A stretch of DNA of 64,000 bases from Paenibacillus sp. H1-7 (GTDB lineage Bacteria; Bacillota; Bacilli; Paenibacillales; NBRC-103111), in assembly GCF_022354825.1 (NCBI RefSeq), contig NZ_CP031168.1:1241501-1305500 (forward strand), written 5' to 3'. The position numbers were made by a program, and so were the translations under genes. The notes beneath the pieces were generated by a model, which did no database searches, had not been told where the DNA came from, and worked only from the letters and a program-made list of their open reading frames with translations. How positions within the stretch are numbered: position 1 is the first letter of the stretch; every line of letters starts with the position of its first letter. This document shows, one piece after another, positions 50,685 through 59,605 of this stretch.

Positions 50685-52079
50685 ATGGCGGCAGTTCACA
50701 CGACCGACGGACCGGTAGAACGGTCCAAACAGTTCAATTTATTTTTTCTGACATGGCCTATTTTTCTCGAAGTATTTCTCTTTATGCTGATGGGGATTGC
50801 GGATACGTTCATGCTGAGCGCCATATCCGATAATGCCGTATCCGGCGTGGGCGCGGCGAACCAATATCTGGTTATTGCGATTCTGATTCTCGAGGTTATC
50901 GGCAACGGGGCGTCTATCGTAGTCGCTCAGTATATCGGGTCGCGCAAATTAATAGAAGCGGCCAAAATTTCCGCCCATGCGGTCACGCTGAACCTGCTGG
51001 TCGGTTTGGTCATCAGCGTTACGTTTGTTTTCTTCGGCGATCGCATGCTGGAGCGGCTGAATCTGACCGGCGACATTCTCGTTTTTGCCCAAAGCTATTT
51101 AATGATCGTGGGCGGCGGTATTTTTCTGCAGGCGATCATCAATTCGCTCGCGGCCATCGTCCGCGTTCACGGCTTTACGAAAGCGGCGATGCTTGTATCG
51201 CTAGGCATGAACGTGATCCATATCGCGGGGAACTACGCTCTGATCTTCGGCCATTTCGGGCTGCCGGAGATGGGGGTGCAGGGGGCGGCCATCTCTTCCG
51301 TCGGAAGCCGGGCGATTGCGGTGCTTATCTTCTTATGGCTGCTGTACCGGGTGACGGAGGTTCGCATCGAGCTGAAATATTACCTTACGCTGTCGAAAGA
51401 GTATGTCGCCAAAATATTGAAGATCGGCATCCCTTCAGCGATGGAGCAGGTGATGTACCATACTTGCCAGACGATCTTTTTGTTTTATGCGACTTATCTC
51501 GGCGCGGAGGCGCTGGCGGCGAGACAGTATGCTGCGAACATTTCGATGTTCATATATTTGTTCGCCATTGCGATCGGGATGGGGACGTCCATTATTGTCG
51601 GCAGACTCGTCGGGGGCAACCGGCAGGACGAAGCGTACCAGCGCGTATGGAAAAGCTTGCGCTGGGCGATCGGAGCTACGCTCGTCATGGTTGCTGTCAT
51701 CATCCTGCTGCGCAAGCAGCTGATGGGCCTGTTCACGGTGGACCCGGAAATTATCCGGCTCGGCGCCAACGTGCTGCTGCTAAGCATCGTATTGGAGACG
51801 GGAAGGACGTTCAACATCGTGCTGATCAACTCGCTGCGCGCGGCCGGCGATGCGAAGTATCCGCTCTGGATCGGCATGTTCTCGATGGTTGCAATGAGCC
51901 TGCCGCTGGGCTATTGGTTCGTATTCAAGCTCGATTTGGGCTTGGCGGGCATTTGGCTGGCCATCGCCGCGGATGAGTGGCTGCGGGCCGTCATTATGTA
52001 TTTCCGCTGGAAGAGCCGAGCGTGGGAGAAGCACAGCCTGGTGAAGCAGGATTACAAGGAGCAGTCGATTGGCGCTTAA
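50685..52079 (+). CDS. MATE-family efflux transporter
   Basis: The 464-residue membrane protein has about twelve hydrophobic helices in two homologous six-helix halves, as in MATE (multidrug and toxin extrusion) transporters. Marks include MGIADTFMLSAISDNAVSGVGAANQY in helix 1-2 and GMGTSIIVGRLVGGNRQDEAYQ in the second half. It probably exports cationic compounds in exchange for Na+ or H+. GAAGGTGAC precedes ATG 50685. A near-match to a catabolite-response element (TGTAAACGTTGATT) lies about 100 bp upstream. Confidence 0.88.
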   Translation: MAAVHTTDGPVERSKQFNLFFLTWPIFLEVFLFMLMGIADTFMLSAISDNAVSGVGAANQYLVIAILILEVIGNGASIVVAQYIGSRKLIEAAKISAHAVTLNLLVGLVISVTFVFFGDRMLERLNLTGDILVFAQSYLMIVGGGIFLQAIINSLAAIVRVHGFTKAAMLVSLGMNVIHIAGNYALIFGHFGLPEMGVQGAAISSVGSRAIAVLIFLWLLYRVTEVRIELKYYLTLSKEYVAKILKIGIPSAMEQVMYHTCQTIFLFYATYLGAEALAARQYAANISMFIYLFAIAIGMGTSIIVGRLVGGNRQDEAYQRVWKSLRWAIGATLVMVAVIILLRKQLMGLFTVDPEIIRLGANVLLLSIVLETGRTFNIVLINSLRAAGDAKYPLWIGMFSMVAMSLPLGYWFVFKLDLGLAGIWLAIAADEWLRAVIMYFRWKSRAWEKHSLVKQDYKEQSIGA

Positions 52080-52253
52080 GGGCGACGTGACGGCGGCGGG
52101 CAGAAAATTGGGCTTGTAGCCGTGCCTATTAGGTGGAATTGAGCGGAAAAGGCTGGATGTACGATCCGTATGAGGAGCTCGTCCCGCACACCTCCGTTCC
52201 GGATGAGTGTGTTGGTAGTGCGAGGCGATAGGGCGAATACGACCCGATGCAAA

Positions 52254-52286
52254 AAAAAGGCTTCCCTTATTTATGGGAGCCTTTTT
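52254..52286. terminator. Bidirectional terminator between MATE and MFS genes
   Basis: AAAAAGGCTTCCC pairs with GGGAGCCTTTTT around TTATTTAT. The rest of the 240-bp gap shows nothing. Confidence 0.85.
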
Positions 52287-52321
52287 GCATGACGCCGCAT
52301 AGCGGCGCCATCTAAAACTTT

Positions 52322-53746
52322 TTATGATTCGCCCTTTGCTGGGGCTTGCATGCTGGTCAGGCTGCTTGGCTCCGGTTTATCGGAACGGTACAGCAGCGAG
52401 CAGACGATGGCAATCGCAGCAACAACCGTCATTCCCCAGAAAATATGCGCGTACGCTTGGGAGAGCGGGATATTTTTTTGCATCACAAGCGAAGTGCCTG
52501 TAACGGCCACGCTAAATGCGCCGCTGAAAAACTGCATCAGCTGGAACAGCCCCATTCCGGCGCCGATCTGCTCTTTGGGCACGATCCGCGAGATTTCGTT
52601 CGAGACGCTTGTAGTCAGCGCCGAGAAGCTGACGCTAAGCAGCAGGTAGCTTGCCACAATCGCGTAGATCGAGTGCACGGCCAACAACGCGAACATCAGA
52701 GTAGCGCAAATGAGCAGCCACGGGGCGTAGCGAAACAGGATCCGGTTGCCGTGACGGTCGATGAACCGGCCGATCCGGTTGGCGGCGAGCATGGAGGCCA
52801 CTGCTCCTGGAAAAAGCACGAGACCCGATTGGCCAGGCGATAGATCGAACAGGTGGACCAGCACCTGCGGAAGCAGGAACAGGGAGACGAAGCTGCTCAT
52901 ATAAGCCATAATGCCAAGAGCGTTCAAATTCATGTACTGCTTGTTGCGAAACAGCGCCGGCTGCACGAAAGGCTGATCGGCGCGATGGATGCGCAGCCAG
53001 AACAAGAGGAGTGCGGCAATCCCGGCGATCAGCATAATCCAGGAGCGGCTCGTCAAAAATAACAGCATTCCTGTCGTACCTATACCGATCATGACGGCGC
53101 CGAACAGGTCGAATGTACCTTTCCGCGCTTGCTCACTAGGCAGGTACCGATAAAATACAGGGACCAGAAGCAGTGTAATGCCCGTAACGAGGAACAGATC
53201 GTTCCAGCCGAGATATTGAGTAATCGTGCCTCCGATAACAGGACCGAGGCCAAGACCTAACGAGCTGGCGGACATGACGGTCGCCATCGCTTTTCCGCGT
53301 CTGGACAAAGGAACGTAGCGTGTCAGAAGCACAATCCCCAATGCCGGAACCGATGCGGCTCCGGAAGCTTGAATGAGCCGGGCGATCAAGAGCGGAACGA
53401 AATGATGACTGAAAAAACCGAGCAAGGAAGCCAGCCCAAGAGAAAGCAAGCCGATCGTAAACAGCTTGCGTATCGGCACAAAGTCCGATAACCTTGAATA
53501 CGTAATGGATGAGATGGCAAATACGATGGAGTAGCCGGTGACGATCCAGGAAGAAGCTACCGCGGTCAAGCCGAAATCCAGTGTAATCTGGGGCAACGCC
53601 AAATTGAACATCATTGTGTTCATGACGACAAGGACGACCGTGAGGCTAAGCAGCGGAATGATCAGACGTTCTTTGAAGCTGCTGCCGGAAGAGGTATCCG
53701 CCGAGGCGGATCCGTCGGTGATTGTAGTTTCGTTATTCATATTCAT
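52322..53746 (-). CDS. MFS drug-efflux transporter, DHA2 (14-helix) type
   Basis: The 474-residue transporter has about fourteen helices. Motif A-like SRLSDFVPIRKLFTIGLL and the motif C segment GLGLGPVIGGTITQYLGW mark a proton-driven drug exporter of the EmrB/QacA group. ATAGGAGGC precedes ATG 53746. It is divergent from an ArsR-type regulator with a perfect palindrome between them, so its expression is probably induced by the compound that releases the regulator. Confidence 0.88.
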   Translation of the reverse strand: MNMNNETTITDGSASADTSSGSSFKERLIIPLLSLTVVLVVMNTMMFNLALPQITLDFGLTAVASSWIVTGYSIVFAISSITYSRLSDFVPIRKLFTIGLLSLGLASLLGFFSHHFVPLLIARLIQASGAASVPALGIVLLTRYVPLSRRGKAMATVMSASSLGLGLGPVIGGTITQYLGWNDLFLVTGITLLLVPVFYRYLPSEQARKGTFDLFGAVMIGIGTTGMLLFLTSRSWIMLIAGIAALLLFWLRIHRADQPFVQPALFRNKQYMNLNALGIMAYMSSFVSLFLLPQVLVHLFDLSPGQSGLVLFPGAVASMLAANRIGRFIDRHGNRILFRYAPWLLICATLMFALLAVHSIYAIVASYLLLSVSFSALTTSVSNEISRIVPKEQIGAGMGLFQLMQFFSGAFSVAVTGTSLVMQKNIPLSQAYAHIFWGMTVVAAIAIVCSLLYRSDKPEPSSLTSMQAPAKGES

Positions 53747-53800
53747 AAGGCCTCCTATAATGGAAATGTCCGTATCTTTCTTTGGGCTTCATAGTTCAAA

Positions 53801-53818
53801 GTTCGATTGTTATCGAAC
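53801..53818. promoter_or_regulatory. Palindromic operator between MFS and ArsR genes
   Basis: GTTCGAT-TGTT-ATCGAAC is a perfect 7-4-7 inverted repeat in the divergent promoter region, 54 bp from the MFS start and 74 bp from the ArsR start. Confidence 0.7.
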
Positions 53819-53892
53819 AATAGAAATATAGCACGGAATGTGATATGATTCAACTATCAAATAAAAATTTTACAAAAACGGGAGGATCAACG

Positions 53893-54225
53893 TTGAAAAT
53901 ATTACATCATCCCGATGTGCAAGACATCCATCTAAGCTCCGTTTTGTATGCGTTAAGCGACCCGATCCGTCTAAGCGTCGTATCCCAGATCGCCAAGCAA
54001 GGGGCGCAGCCGTGCAGCTACTTCGGGCTTCCCATTGCCAAATCGACGGCATCTCATCATTTGCGCACACTGCGTGAAGCTGGAGTTGTCCGTGTTCGAG
54101 TTCAAGGAACGCAGCATATCGTCGATCTTCGGTCGGAGGATATGGAAGCGCGTTTTCCGGGCTTGCTGGCTTCCATCCTGCATGCCGCGGCGTTATCTGA
54201 TCCCCTATCCGATAGCAGCAAGTAA
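53893..54225 (+). CDS. ArsR-family transcriptional regulator
   Basis: A 110-residue winged-helix regulator: LYALSDPIRLSVVSQIAKQ, then KSTASHHLRTLREAGVVRVRVQGTQHIVDLR, the usual ArsR/SmtB DNA-binding segment. A metal-binding Cys-x-Cys is absent (a single Cys in GAQPCSYFG), so it may sense a non-metal ligand, as for small efflux regulators. TTG 53893 follows GGGAGGA by six bases; the upstream ATG at 53845 lacks a site. Confidence 0.85.
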   Translation: MKILHHPDVQDIHLSSVLYALSDPIRLSVVSQIAKQGAQPCSYFGLPIAKSTASHHLRTLREAGVVRVRVQGTQHIVDLRSEDMEARFPGLLASILHAAALSDPLSDSSK

Positions 54226-54315
54226 GCGGTTACCAAATTAAGGGAATCGCGACAATCACTTGTTTGTCATGGCTGATGACGAGCTTCGTACTATAACTTA
54301 AGATCCTGCAAATAC

Positions 54316-54357
54316 AAAACCTCCGTTTCCGCTAGTCCAGCGAAATCGGAGGTTTTT
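54316..54357. terminator. Terminator between ArsR and LysR genes
   Basis: AAACCTCCG-TTTC-GCT pairs with AGC-GAAA-CGGAGGTTT, with T5 on the plus strand; usable in both directions. Confidence 0.8.
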
Positions 54358-54426
54358 CTGTCCAGTACGGTCTTGTTTCCTAAGTACGGTTACAGTGGAG
54401 AGACTTTCAAACTGCCCGTTTAACAT

Positions 54427-55284
54427 TTATTCGAACATTTCTATAAACCGGCTCAGAGCGGAAGTAATAAGCGTATCTTTACGCCGAATGAATACGGTTT
54501 GAACCATGCCGTTAGGATAAGGCAGCGGATGCGTCTTCAAAGCTCCCGCTGCGATGTGCCTGCGCACTACCGAAACGGGCAGCAGACTGATGCCGAGGCC
54601 GGCGGTGATGCAGCCGAGAATCGCTTCGAGGGAGCCGAACTCCATCATTTTATCGGGGAAGACGCCTTCCTGATGCAGCCAGCTTTGGAGTCTGGCACGG
54701 TAGGAGCAGCCCTGCCGGAAGACGAGAAGTGTGCGGTTTTGCAGATCCTTCACGGAGGATATAGACGGATGGGAAGGATCCGTGACTAGAGCCAATTCCT
54801 CCTCCAAGGCTGTTTGCTGCACCAGCTCGGGATGCTCTACGGGACCCGCTACGAAGGCGCCGTCCAGCTCGTAATGAAGGACGGCCTGAATATGCTGTTC
54901 GGTGGGGCCCGTTGTCAGAGTCAAGTCTACACCAGGGTAGGCTTGATGATAGCGGACCAAATATTCCGGCAGCCGAACCGCTGCGGTAGTTTCCATAGAA
55001 CCGATGCGTAAAGGGCCGCCGGGAGAATCATCGTCTTTCATCGCTTTCGACGACTCGTCAATGAGCTGAAAAATCCGTTCGGCATAGTCCAGCAGCGTGT
55101 GCCCTTTGGAAGTAAGAGTAATGCCGCGGTTGTGGCGGTAAAATAAGACGGTATCGAAATGGCTTTCCAGCTGCTGTATTTTGGTCGTAACATTGGATTG
55201 CGCGTAGTTGAGCTCTTGCGCGGCGCGGGTAATGCTTCCGGTTTGCGAGACGGTCTGGAACACTTTTAATGCGTGCAGATCCAT
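54427..55284 (-). CDS. LysR-family transcriptional regulator
   Basis: The 285-residue regulator begins with the LysR helix-turn-helix MDLHALKVFQTVSQTGSITRAAQELNYAQSNVTTKIQQLE. The rest is a periplasmic-binding-like effector domain (LRIGSMETTAAVRLPEYL, DGAFVAGPV). It is divergent from an MFS transporter gene, the usual arrangement for a regulator and its target. AAGGAGGAAT precedes ATG 55284. A CCATCTGA/TCAGATGG inverted pair at 55322-55372 may be its binding region. Confidence 0.87.
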   Translation of the reverse strand: MDLHALKVFQTVSQTGSITRAAQELNYAQSNVTTKIQQLESHFDTVLFYRHNRGITLTSKGHTLLDYAERIFQLIDESSKAMKDDDSPGGPLRIGSMETTAAVRLPEYLVRYHQAYPGVDLTLTTGPTEQHIQAVLHYELDGAFVAGPVEHPELVQQTALEEELALVTDPSHPSISSVKDLQNRTLLVFRQGCSYRARLQSWLHQEGVFPDKMMEFGSLEAILGCITAGLGISLLPVSVVRRHIAAGALKTHPLPYPNGMVQTVFIRRKDTLITSALSRFIEMFE

Positions 55285-55321
55285 TAGGGATTCCTCCTTA
55301 CAAGGCTTCGGCAGTCATTAG

Positions 55322-55372
55322 CCATCTGAAATTGAGATGGAGTTTATCTTTATTATGTATTATATCAGATGG
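55322..55372. promoter_or_regulatory. Inverted repeat in the LysR-MFS divergent promoter
   Basis: CCATCTGA (55322-55329) and TCAGATGG (55365-55372) are exact complements 35 bp apart, flanking AT-rich DNA suitable for two promoters. Confidence 0.45.
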
Positions 55373-55474
55373 ATGGAAGTGAGATATGATAATGATGCTC
55401 CAATAACGGAGCGGAATCGGTCTGCACGGTTCATTCCGTTTATACGCGGGTCTTGGGTAAAGGGGGGATACGCG

Positions 55475-56659
55475 ATGTCAAGGCATCCGTTAGTTCAAGT
55501 TACCGGAGGGATATGCGCATTGCTGCTTGCCATGGGGATCGGACGTTTTGCCTATACGCCAATATTGCCTCTGATGCAGCAGGATCAGCTTATTTCCGAT
55601 GCGGCCTCGGGTTATCTCGCTTCCAGTAACTATGCAGGATATTTGTTAGGCGCCTTGTTGGCCGGGTGGATCCCGTGGAAAACGCATAAAACAAGCTGCT
55701 ACCGTGCCAGCCTGGCCGCAAGCGTTTTGTCTACCGTGCTTATGGGCTTGACGGCTTCTTACGCCGCTTGGTTCGTTCTGCGCTTTGTTTCCGGCGCTGC
55801 CAGCGCTTTTGTATTCGTCCTTGCCTCCAGCATGGTTCTGGATGGATTGGCGGCCAAGGGCAAAACGGCATGGTCCGGTATTCTGTACGGAGGCGTCGGA
55901 TTCGGGATTCTGGCAAGCGGGCTGCTCGTTCCTCTGTTCGACGGGCTTTGGGGCTGGAGAGGGGCGTGGCTGGGGCTTGGAGCGTTCAGCGGGTTGATTG
56001 CGGTGTTTGCCTGGAGATGGGTTGATGAGGAAGCCCGAAGGGAGCCGGCCGCTGCAGCTTCTCCCGCAAGGCTCACCGCTCCGCCTGCCCGCTGGATTCC
56101 GTGGCTGATAGCCGCGTATGGCATGGAAGGGCTTGGTTATATTGTTACAGGCACATTCATCGTTGCCATTGCCGACAAGCTTCCGGGGATGGCCGGGCAC
56201 TCGGCTTGGGTATGGACACTGGTAGGATTGGCGGCAGCGCCTTCCTGTATCGTGTGGTCGTTTTTTGCAGCGAAAAAAGGTTTTGTCCGTATTCTGGGCG
56301 CGGCCATGCTAGTCCAAGCTATTGGCATCGTGCTTCCTGCGATATGGCCCACCACGGCAGGCATATCGATCAGCGCCGTGCTGTTCGGGGCTACATTCAT
56401 GGGGATTACTGCACTCGCGACGACACTGGCAAGGCAGATCAATCCGACCCAGAGCAGCCGTATTATCGGGATTTTGACGGCTGTTTACGGCGCAGGACAA
56501 ATGCTAGGACCGAGCGGGGCCGGACTGCTGTTCCATATGACCCATCAATACAATAGTGCGTTGATCGGAGCCGGGGTCATCGTGCTGGCAGGCGCTTGCC
56601 TGTTAAGCACAGGATTTTCATACGACAAGAAAAGAGGGAACTACGATGCCGTACGTTAA
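55475..56659 (+). CDS. MFS transporter, YbfB/YjiJ family
   Basis: The 394-residue protein has twelve helices. The early GICALLLAMGIGRFAYTPILPLM and SGYLASSNYAGYLLGALLAG blocks are typical of the YbfB/YjiJ subfamily, whose substrates are unknown. ATG 55475 has AGGGGGG seven bases upstream; the longer reading frame from 55337 runs through the promoter region. It overlaps the tautomerase gene by 14 bp, and the LysR gene lies opposite. Confidence 0.87.
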   Translation: MSRHPLVQVTGGICALLLAMGIGRFAYTPILPLMQQDQLISDAASGYLASSNYAGYLLGALLAGWIPWKTHKTSCYRASLAASVLSTVLMGLTASYAAWFVLRFVSGAASAFVFVLASSMVLDGLAAKGKTAWSGILYGGVGFGILASGLLVPLFDGLWGWRGAWLGLGAFSGLIAVFAWRWVDEEARREPAAAASPARLTAPPARWIPWLIAAYGMEGLGYIVTGTFIVAIADKLPGMAGHSAWVWTLVGLAAAPSCIVWSFFAAKKGFVRILGAAMLVQAIGIVLPAIWPTTAGISISAVLFGATFMGITALATTLARQINPTQSSRIIGILTAVYGAGQMLGPSGAGLLFHMTHQYNSALIGAGVIVLAGACLLSTGFSYDKKRGNYDAVR

Positions 56660-56849
56660 CATTAAAATTACGAAGGAAGATGTAACTCCCGAGAAAAAAG
56701 CCGAGCTGATCCGGGGAGTTACGCAGCTGCTGGTCGATGTAATGGGAAAAAATCCGAATACGACCGTCGTGGTCATCGATGAGGTCGACACGGACAACTG
56801 GGGTATCGGAGGAGAGACGGTTACGGTTCGCAGGCAAAAAGGGCAGTAA
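56646..56849 (+). CDS. 4-oxalocrotonate tautomerase family enzyme
   Basis: A 67-residue tautomerase with the required N-terminal proline after the initiator Met (MPYVNIKITKE), followed by KAELIRGVTQLLVDVMGKNP and VVVIDEVDTDNWGIGGE. Such enzymes form hexamers and shift keto-enol double bonds. It overlaps the MFS gene end, so transporter and tautomerase probably handle the same compound. Confidence 0.88.
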   Translation: MPYVNIKITKEDVTPEKKAELIRGVTQLLVDVMGKNPNTTVVVIDEVDTDNWGIGGETVTVRRQKGQ

Positions 56850-56863
56850 CGAGAAAGGTGTAC

Positions 56864-56897
56864 TTGACGAAAGAGGATTAGAACTGTATAGTTCTAA
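56864..56897 (+). promoter_or_regulatory. Promoter with palindromic TetR operator
   Basis: TTGACG (56864-56869) and TATAGT (56887-56892) are 17 bp apart. A perfect 8-4-8 palindrome, TTAGAACT-GTAT-AGTTCTAA (56878-56897), covers the -10 box and reaches to two bases before the ATG. Confidence 0.8.
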
Positions 56898-56899
56898 TT

Positions 56900-57496
56900 A
56901 TGAATATGAAAAGCAAAGGTTCCCAGCCCATAAACCGCAAACAGGTTATTGAAGTAGCGGCACAGCTGTTTTTGATCCGCGGCTACGCCTTTACGAGTAT
57001 GGATGACGTGATGCGGGAAAGCCAAGTATCGAAATCGAACATTTATTATCATTTCAAAAGTAAGGAGGAGCTGCTGCTCGCAGCGGTCGAGTACTGGATT
57101 GAGCGGTATGAAGCGGCCTTCTTTGCTCTGCTGGGCCAGGCTGAGCGGTCCGTCGAGGAGCGGGTATACGCTTTTCTGCACGAATTGACCGCAGGAATCG
57201 AGGAAAGGGAGTGCCAGGGAGGCTGTCCCTTCATCTCATTCTATATTCAAGCTCCCGACCAGGCTGTACAGGTAAAACAAAAAATTACCGGCTTTTTCAC
57301 GGAGCTGCAGCCGATGCTGGCCAAGCTGTTTCAGCAGGGGCTGAAACGAAACGAATTCCGCCGCGGAATCGGGGCGGAGCAGGCGGCCGCTTTGTTCATA
57401 GCGGCAATGGAAGGGGCGCTAGTGCTCGCTGAGACGACGGGCCGGTCGGCGATTGTGGAAGAGACCGCGCAGCATTTTTTTAGCATGCTTCGATAA
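56900..57496 (+). CDS. TetR/AcrR-family regulator
   Basis: The 198-residue repressor has an N-terminal helix-turn-helix (VIEVAAQLFLIRGYAFTSMDDVMRESQVSKSNIYYHFKSKEELL) and a ligand-binding helical C-terminus. From promoter spacing transcription should start within a base or two of ATG 56900, giving a leaderless message; an alternative ATG at 56906 also lacks a ribosome site. The operator in its own promoter and the similar one before 57565 indicate autoregulation and control of the downstream fusion gene. Confidence 0.88.
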   Translation: MNMKSKGSQPINRKQVIEVAAQLFLIRGYAFTSMDDVMRESQVSKSNIYYHFKSKEELLLAAVEYWIERYEAAFFALLGQAERSVEERVYAFLHELTAGIEERECQGGCPFISFYIQAPDQAVQVKQKITGFFTELQPMLAKLFQQGLKRNEFRRGIGAEQAAALFIAAMEGALVLAETTGRSAIVEETAQHFFSMLR

Positions 57497-57519
57497 GAAG
57501 CATCTTTTTTTGAACATGA

Positions 57520-57539
57520 TTAGTACCGTATAGTACTAA
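57520..57539 (+). promoter_or_regulatory. Second TetR operator before the fusion gene
   Basis: TTAGTAC-CGTATA-GTACTAA (57520-57539) has the same length, ends and GTAT core as the operator at 56878. A match to TATAGT lies within it. Confidence 0.75.
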
Positions 57540-57564
57540 TTTATTCGATGGATGGGGGAAGCAT

Positions 57565-59472
57565 ATGAGCACCGTTTTGATAATCGGCGGAACCGGCTTT
57601 ATCGGGAAAGAAATGGTGAAGCAGTTGGCCGGAGGGCAAGAAACACTGCTGCTGCTTGTCCGTTCTCCGGAAAAGGCCCGATCCGCGCTGCACGAGCTGC
57701 TTCCGGCTGAAGAAGCCGATCGCGTACGCCTGCTGAAGGGCGATCTTACTGAACCGGCGCTTGGCATGGAAGCCTCGGACTATGAGCAGGCACTGGCTTC
57801 CGACGTTATTGTCCATGCGGGAGGAACGATGAGCGTGACGATGGACAGGGAGACGGCCAAGCGAATGTTCGTAGACGGGGCGCGGCATGTCGGCGAGCTT
57901 GCAGAGCGCATTCACCGGGAGAAAGGACTTCGCCATCTGATTCATCTGGTGGGCTATATGAGTCCGTTTCACGACAACAACGTGGATATGGAAGCGGATG
58001 TGTATCGGATGGATGAATTTATGAAGGGGGAGCCCGAGTATGAGAGAATGAAATTTTTGGCCGATCTTTATGTACGGCAGCAGGCAGCGCTGTGCGGATA
58101 TCCTTTAACGGTAGTGAATCCGAGCACGGTTATCGGCGCGAAGCCTGCGGGAGTGACGGAGCAGACCGGCGGGCTCGGCATTCTGGTGGATGCGGTACGG
58201 CGCGGATGGATGCCGGTCGTACCCGGAGGGGTGGATCATTGGATCCCGTTCGTAGCCAACGACGATATGGCCCGTGCCATCGTCTATTTGATTCGTCAGG
58301 CGAACCCTGATAGCCGTACGGTCAATATGCTGGAGGATAAGTCGGCGGGACCCGACATGAAGGAGCTGCTAACGGTAATTGCACAAGCGTTGAAGGTGAA
58401 GCCGCCGGCCGTGCCGATGCCCGTATCCTGGCTTCGTGCGCTGATGAAAGCAGGCGGCGGCAAGCTGACGGGCATTCCGCCCGAGTCGCTGTCGTTCATT
58501 ACGGATCGCACGTTTCGGACGGATGAAACGAAGAGGCTTCTGAAGGAGATGGAGGCGCCGAGCCTCGGAATACGGGATGTATTGCCGATGGTGATCGCCG
58601 ATCTGGATCATCGGCTGACCCATTCGGGCTGCCCGGAGCCGGCCGGCTTTCGGCGGGAACGAAAGGGCGATCTGGCCGCGCTCGTCCTCGAAGGCAGCGG
58701 CGCGCCGTGGATCCTCGTGCACGGGCTGCTCGCGAGCGCGGACGATTTCGCACCGCTGGCCGGGCTGCTGCACGAGCGGTCCGGCCGGCCGGTATGGCTG
58801 CTCGACCTGCCCGGCTTCGGCAGGTCGCCGGCGCTTCCGCGGCACGGCACGCTCGACGGCTATGCCGCAGCCGTCGGGGCAGCGCTTGCCGCAGCGCCGC
58901 CGGGCGCCACGCTCGTTGGTCACTCGCTTGGGGCCAACGTCGCCGCTGTGGCGGCGCTGGCAATGCCACAGCACGGGCTGGAGCGGCTGATCCTGCTCCA
59001 GCCCGTGCTGCACCCGCCGCGCAGGCGCCGCTTGCTCCGCCTGCTCAGCGCGTCCCCGCTCGCAGCCAAGCGGCTGCTGCGCGGGCTAACGGCAGGGGCC
59101 CTCGAGCGGGCCCAGCTGCAGGACGGCGCGTTCGCCGACGCGGGAGAGCTGCCTTCAGGCTATGCGGAGCGTATCGTCCGCAGCCTGAAGTCTCCTCGCA
59201 TCGCGGCGGCTAACGCGGAGCTGCTCCACCTGCTGCATCACCGGCTGCCCGAGTGGACGCAGCAGGTGCCGCAGCCTGGAGATGCCCCTGCATGTATCAT
59301 TTGGGGCGGCAAGGACCAAGCCTACAGCATTCCGCAGAGGATTGCGGAAACGCACAACGTGCGGGTCGTTCCCTACGGGCATCAGTTTCCCGTATCCCAT
59401 CCGGCGGCAACCGCAGAACTGCTGTCCGGCTTGAGTCAGAGGGACTCGCATCTGGAAGCGGCGGGCTCTTGA
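57565..59472 (+). CDS. SDR dehydrogenase fused to alpha/beta hydrolase
   Basis: The 635-residue fusion has two full domains. Residues 1-345 are an extended short-chain dehydrogenase/thioester-reductase-like domain (LIIGGTGFIGKEMVKQL at the start). Residues 370-630 are an alpha/beta hydrolase with LVHGLLASADDF (oxyanion loop), LVGHSLGANVAA (nucleophile Ser), WGGKDQAYS (Asp) and YGHQFPVSHP (His). In the SDR part the YxxxK motif is not obvious (EYERMKF fits). A palindromic TetR operator lies upstream. The third quarter is markedly GC-rich (58680-59260). Possible role: ester/lipid metabolism. Confidence 0.82.
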   Translation: MSTVLIIGGTGFIGKEMVKQLAGGQETLLLLVRSPEKARSALHELLPAEEADRVRLLKGDLTEPALGMEASDYEQALASDVIVHAGGTMSVTMDRETAKRMFVDGARHVGELAERIHREKGLRHLIHLVGYMSPFHDNNVDMEADVYRMDEFMKGEPEYERMKFLADLYVRQQAALCGYPLTVVNPSTVIGAKPAGVTEQTGGLGILVDAVRRGWMPVVPGGVDHWIPFVANDDMARAIVYLIRQANPDSRTVNMLEDKSAGPDMKELLTVIAQALKVKPPAVPMPVSWLRALMKAGGGKLTGIPPESLSFITDRTFRTDETKRLLKEMEAPSLGIRDVLPMVIADLDHRLTHSGCPEPAGFRRERKGDLAALVLEGSGAPWILVHGLLASADDFAPLAGLLHERSGRPVWLLDLPGFGRSPALPRHGTLDGYAAAVGAALAAAPPGATLVGHSLGANVAAVAALAMPQHGLERLILLQPVLHPPRRRRLLRLLSASPLAAKRLLRGLTAGALERAQLQDGAFADAGELPSGYAERIVRSLKSPRIAAANAELLHLLHHRLPEWTQQVPQPGDAPACIIWGGKDQAYSIPQRIAETHNVRVVPYGHQFPVSHPAATAELLSGLSQRDSHLEAAGS

Positions 59473-59524
59473 CGTTTCTATACTACTGTGATCTTAGACG
59501 ATCATGAACTACCTTTGCCTATTA

Positions 59525-59580
59525 AAAAGGCGGGTGTTTGGCGAGGATTCCACTTGCTTTCGCCAACATCCGCCTGCCTT
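59525..59580. terminator. Bidirectional terminator
   Basis: AAGGCGGGTGTTTGGCGA pairs with TCGCCAACATCCGCCTGCCTT, with A- and T-rich ends, between convergent genes. Confidence 0.8.
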
Positions 59581-59605
59581 GTTATTTTACATATCAGAAA
59601 GAGAA

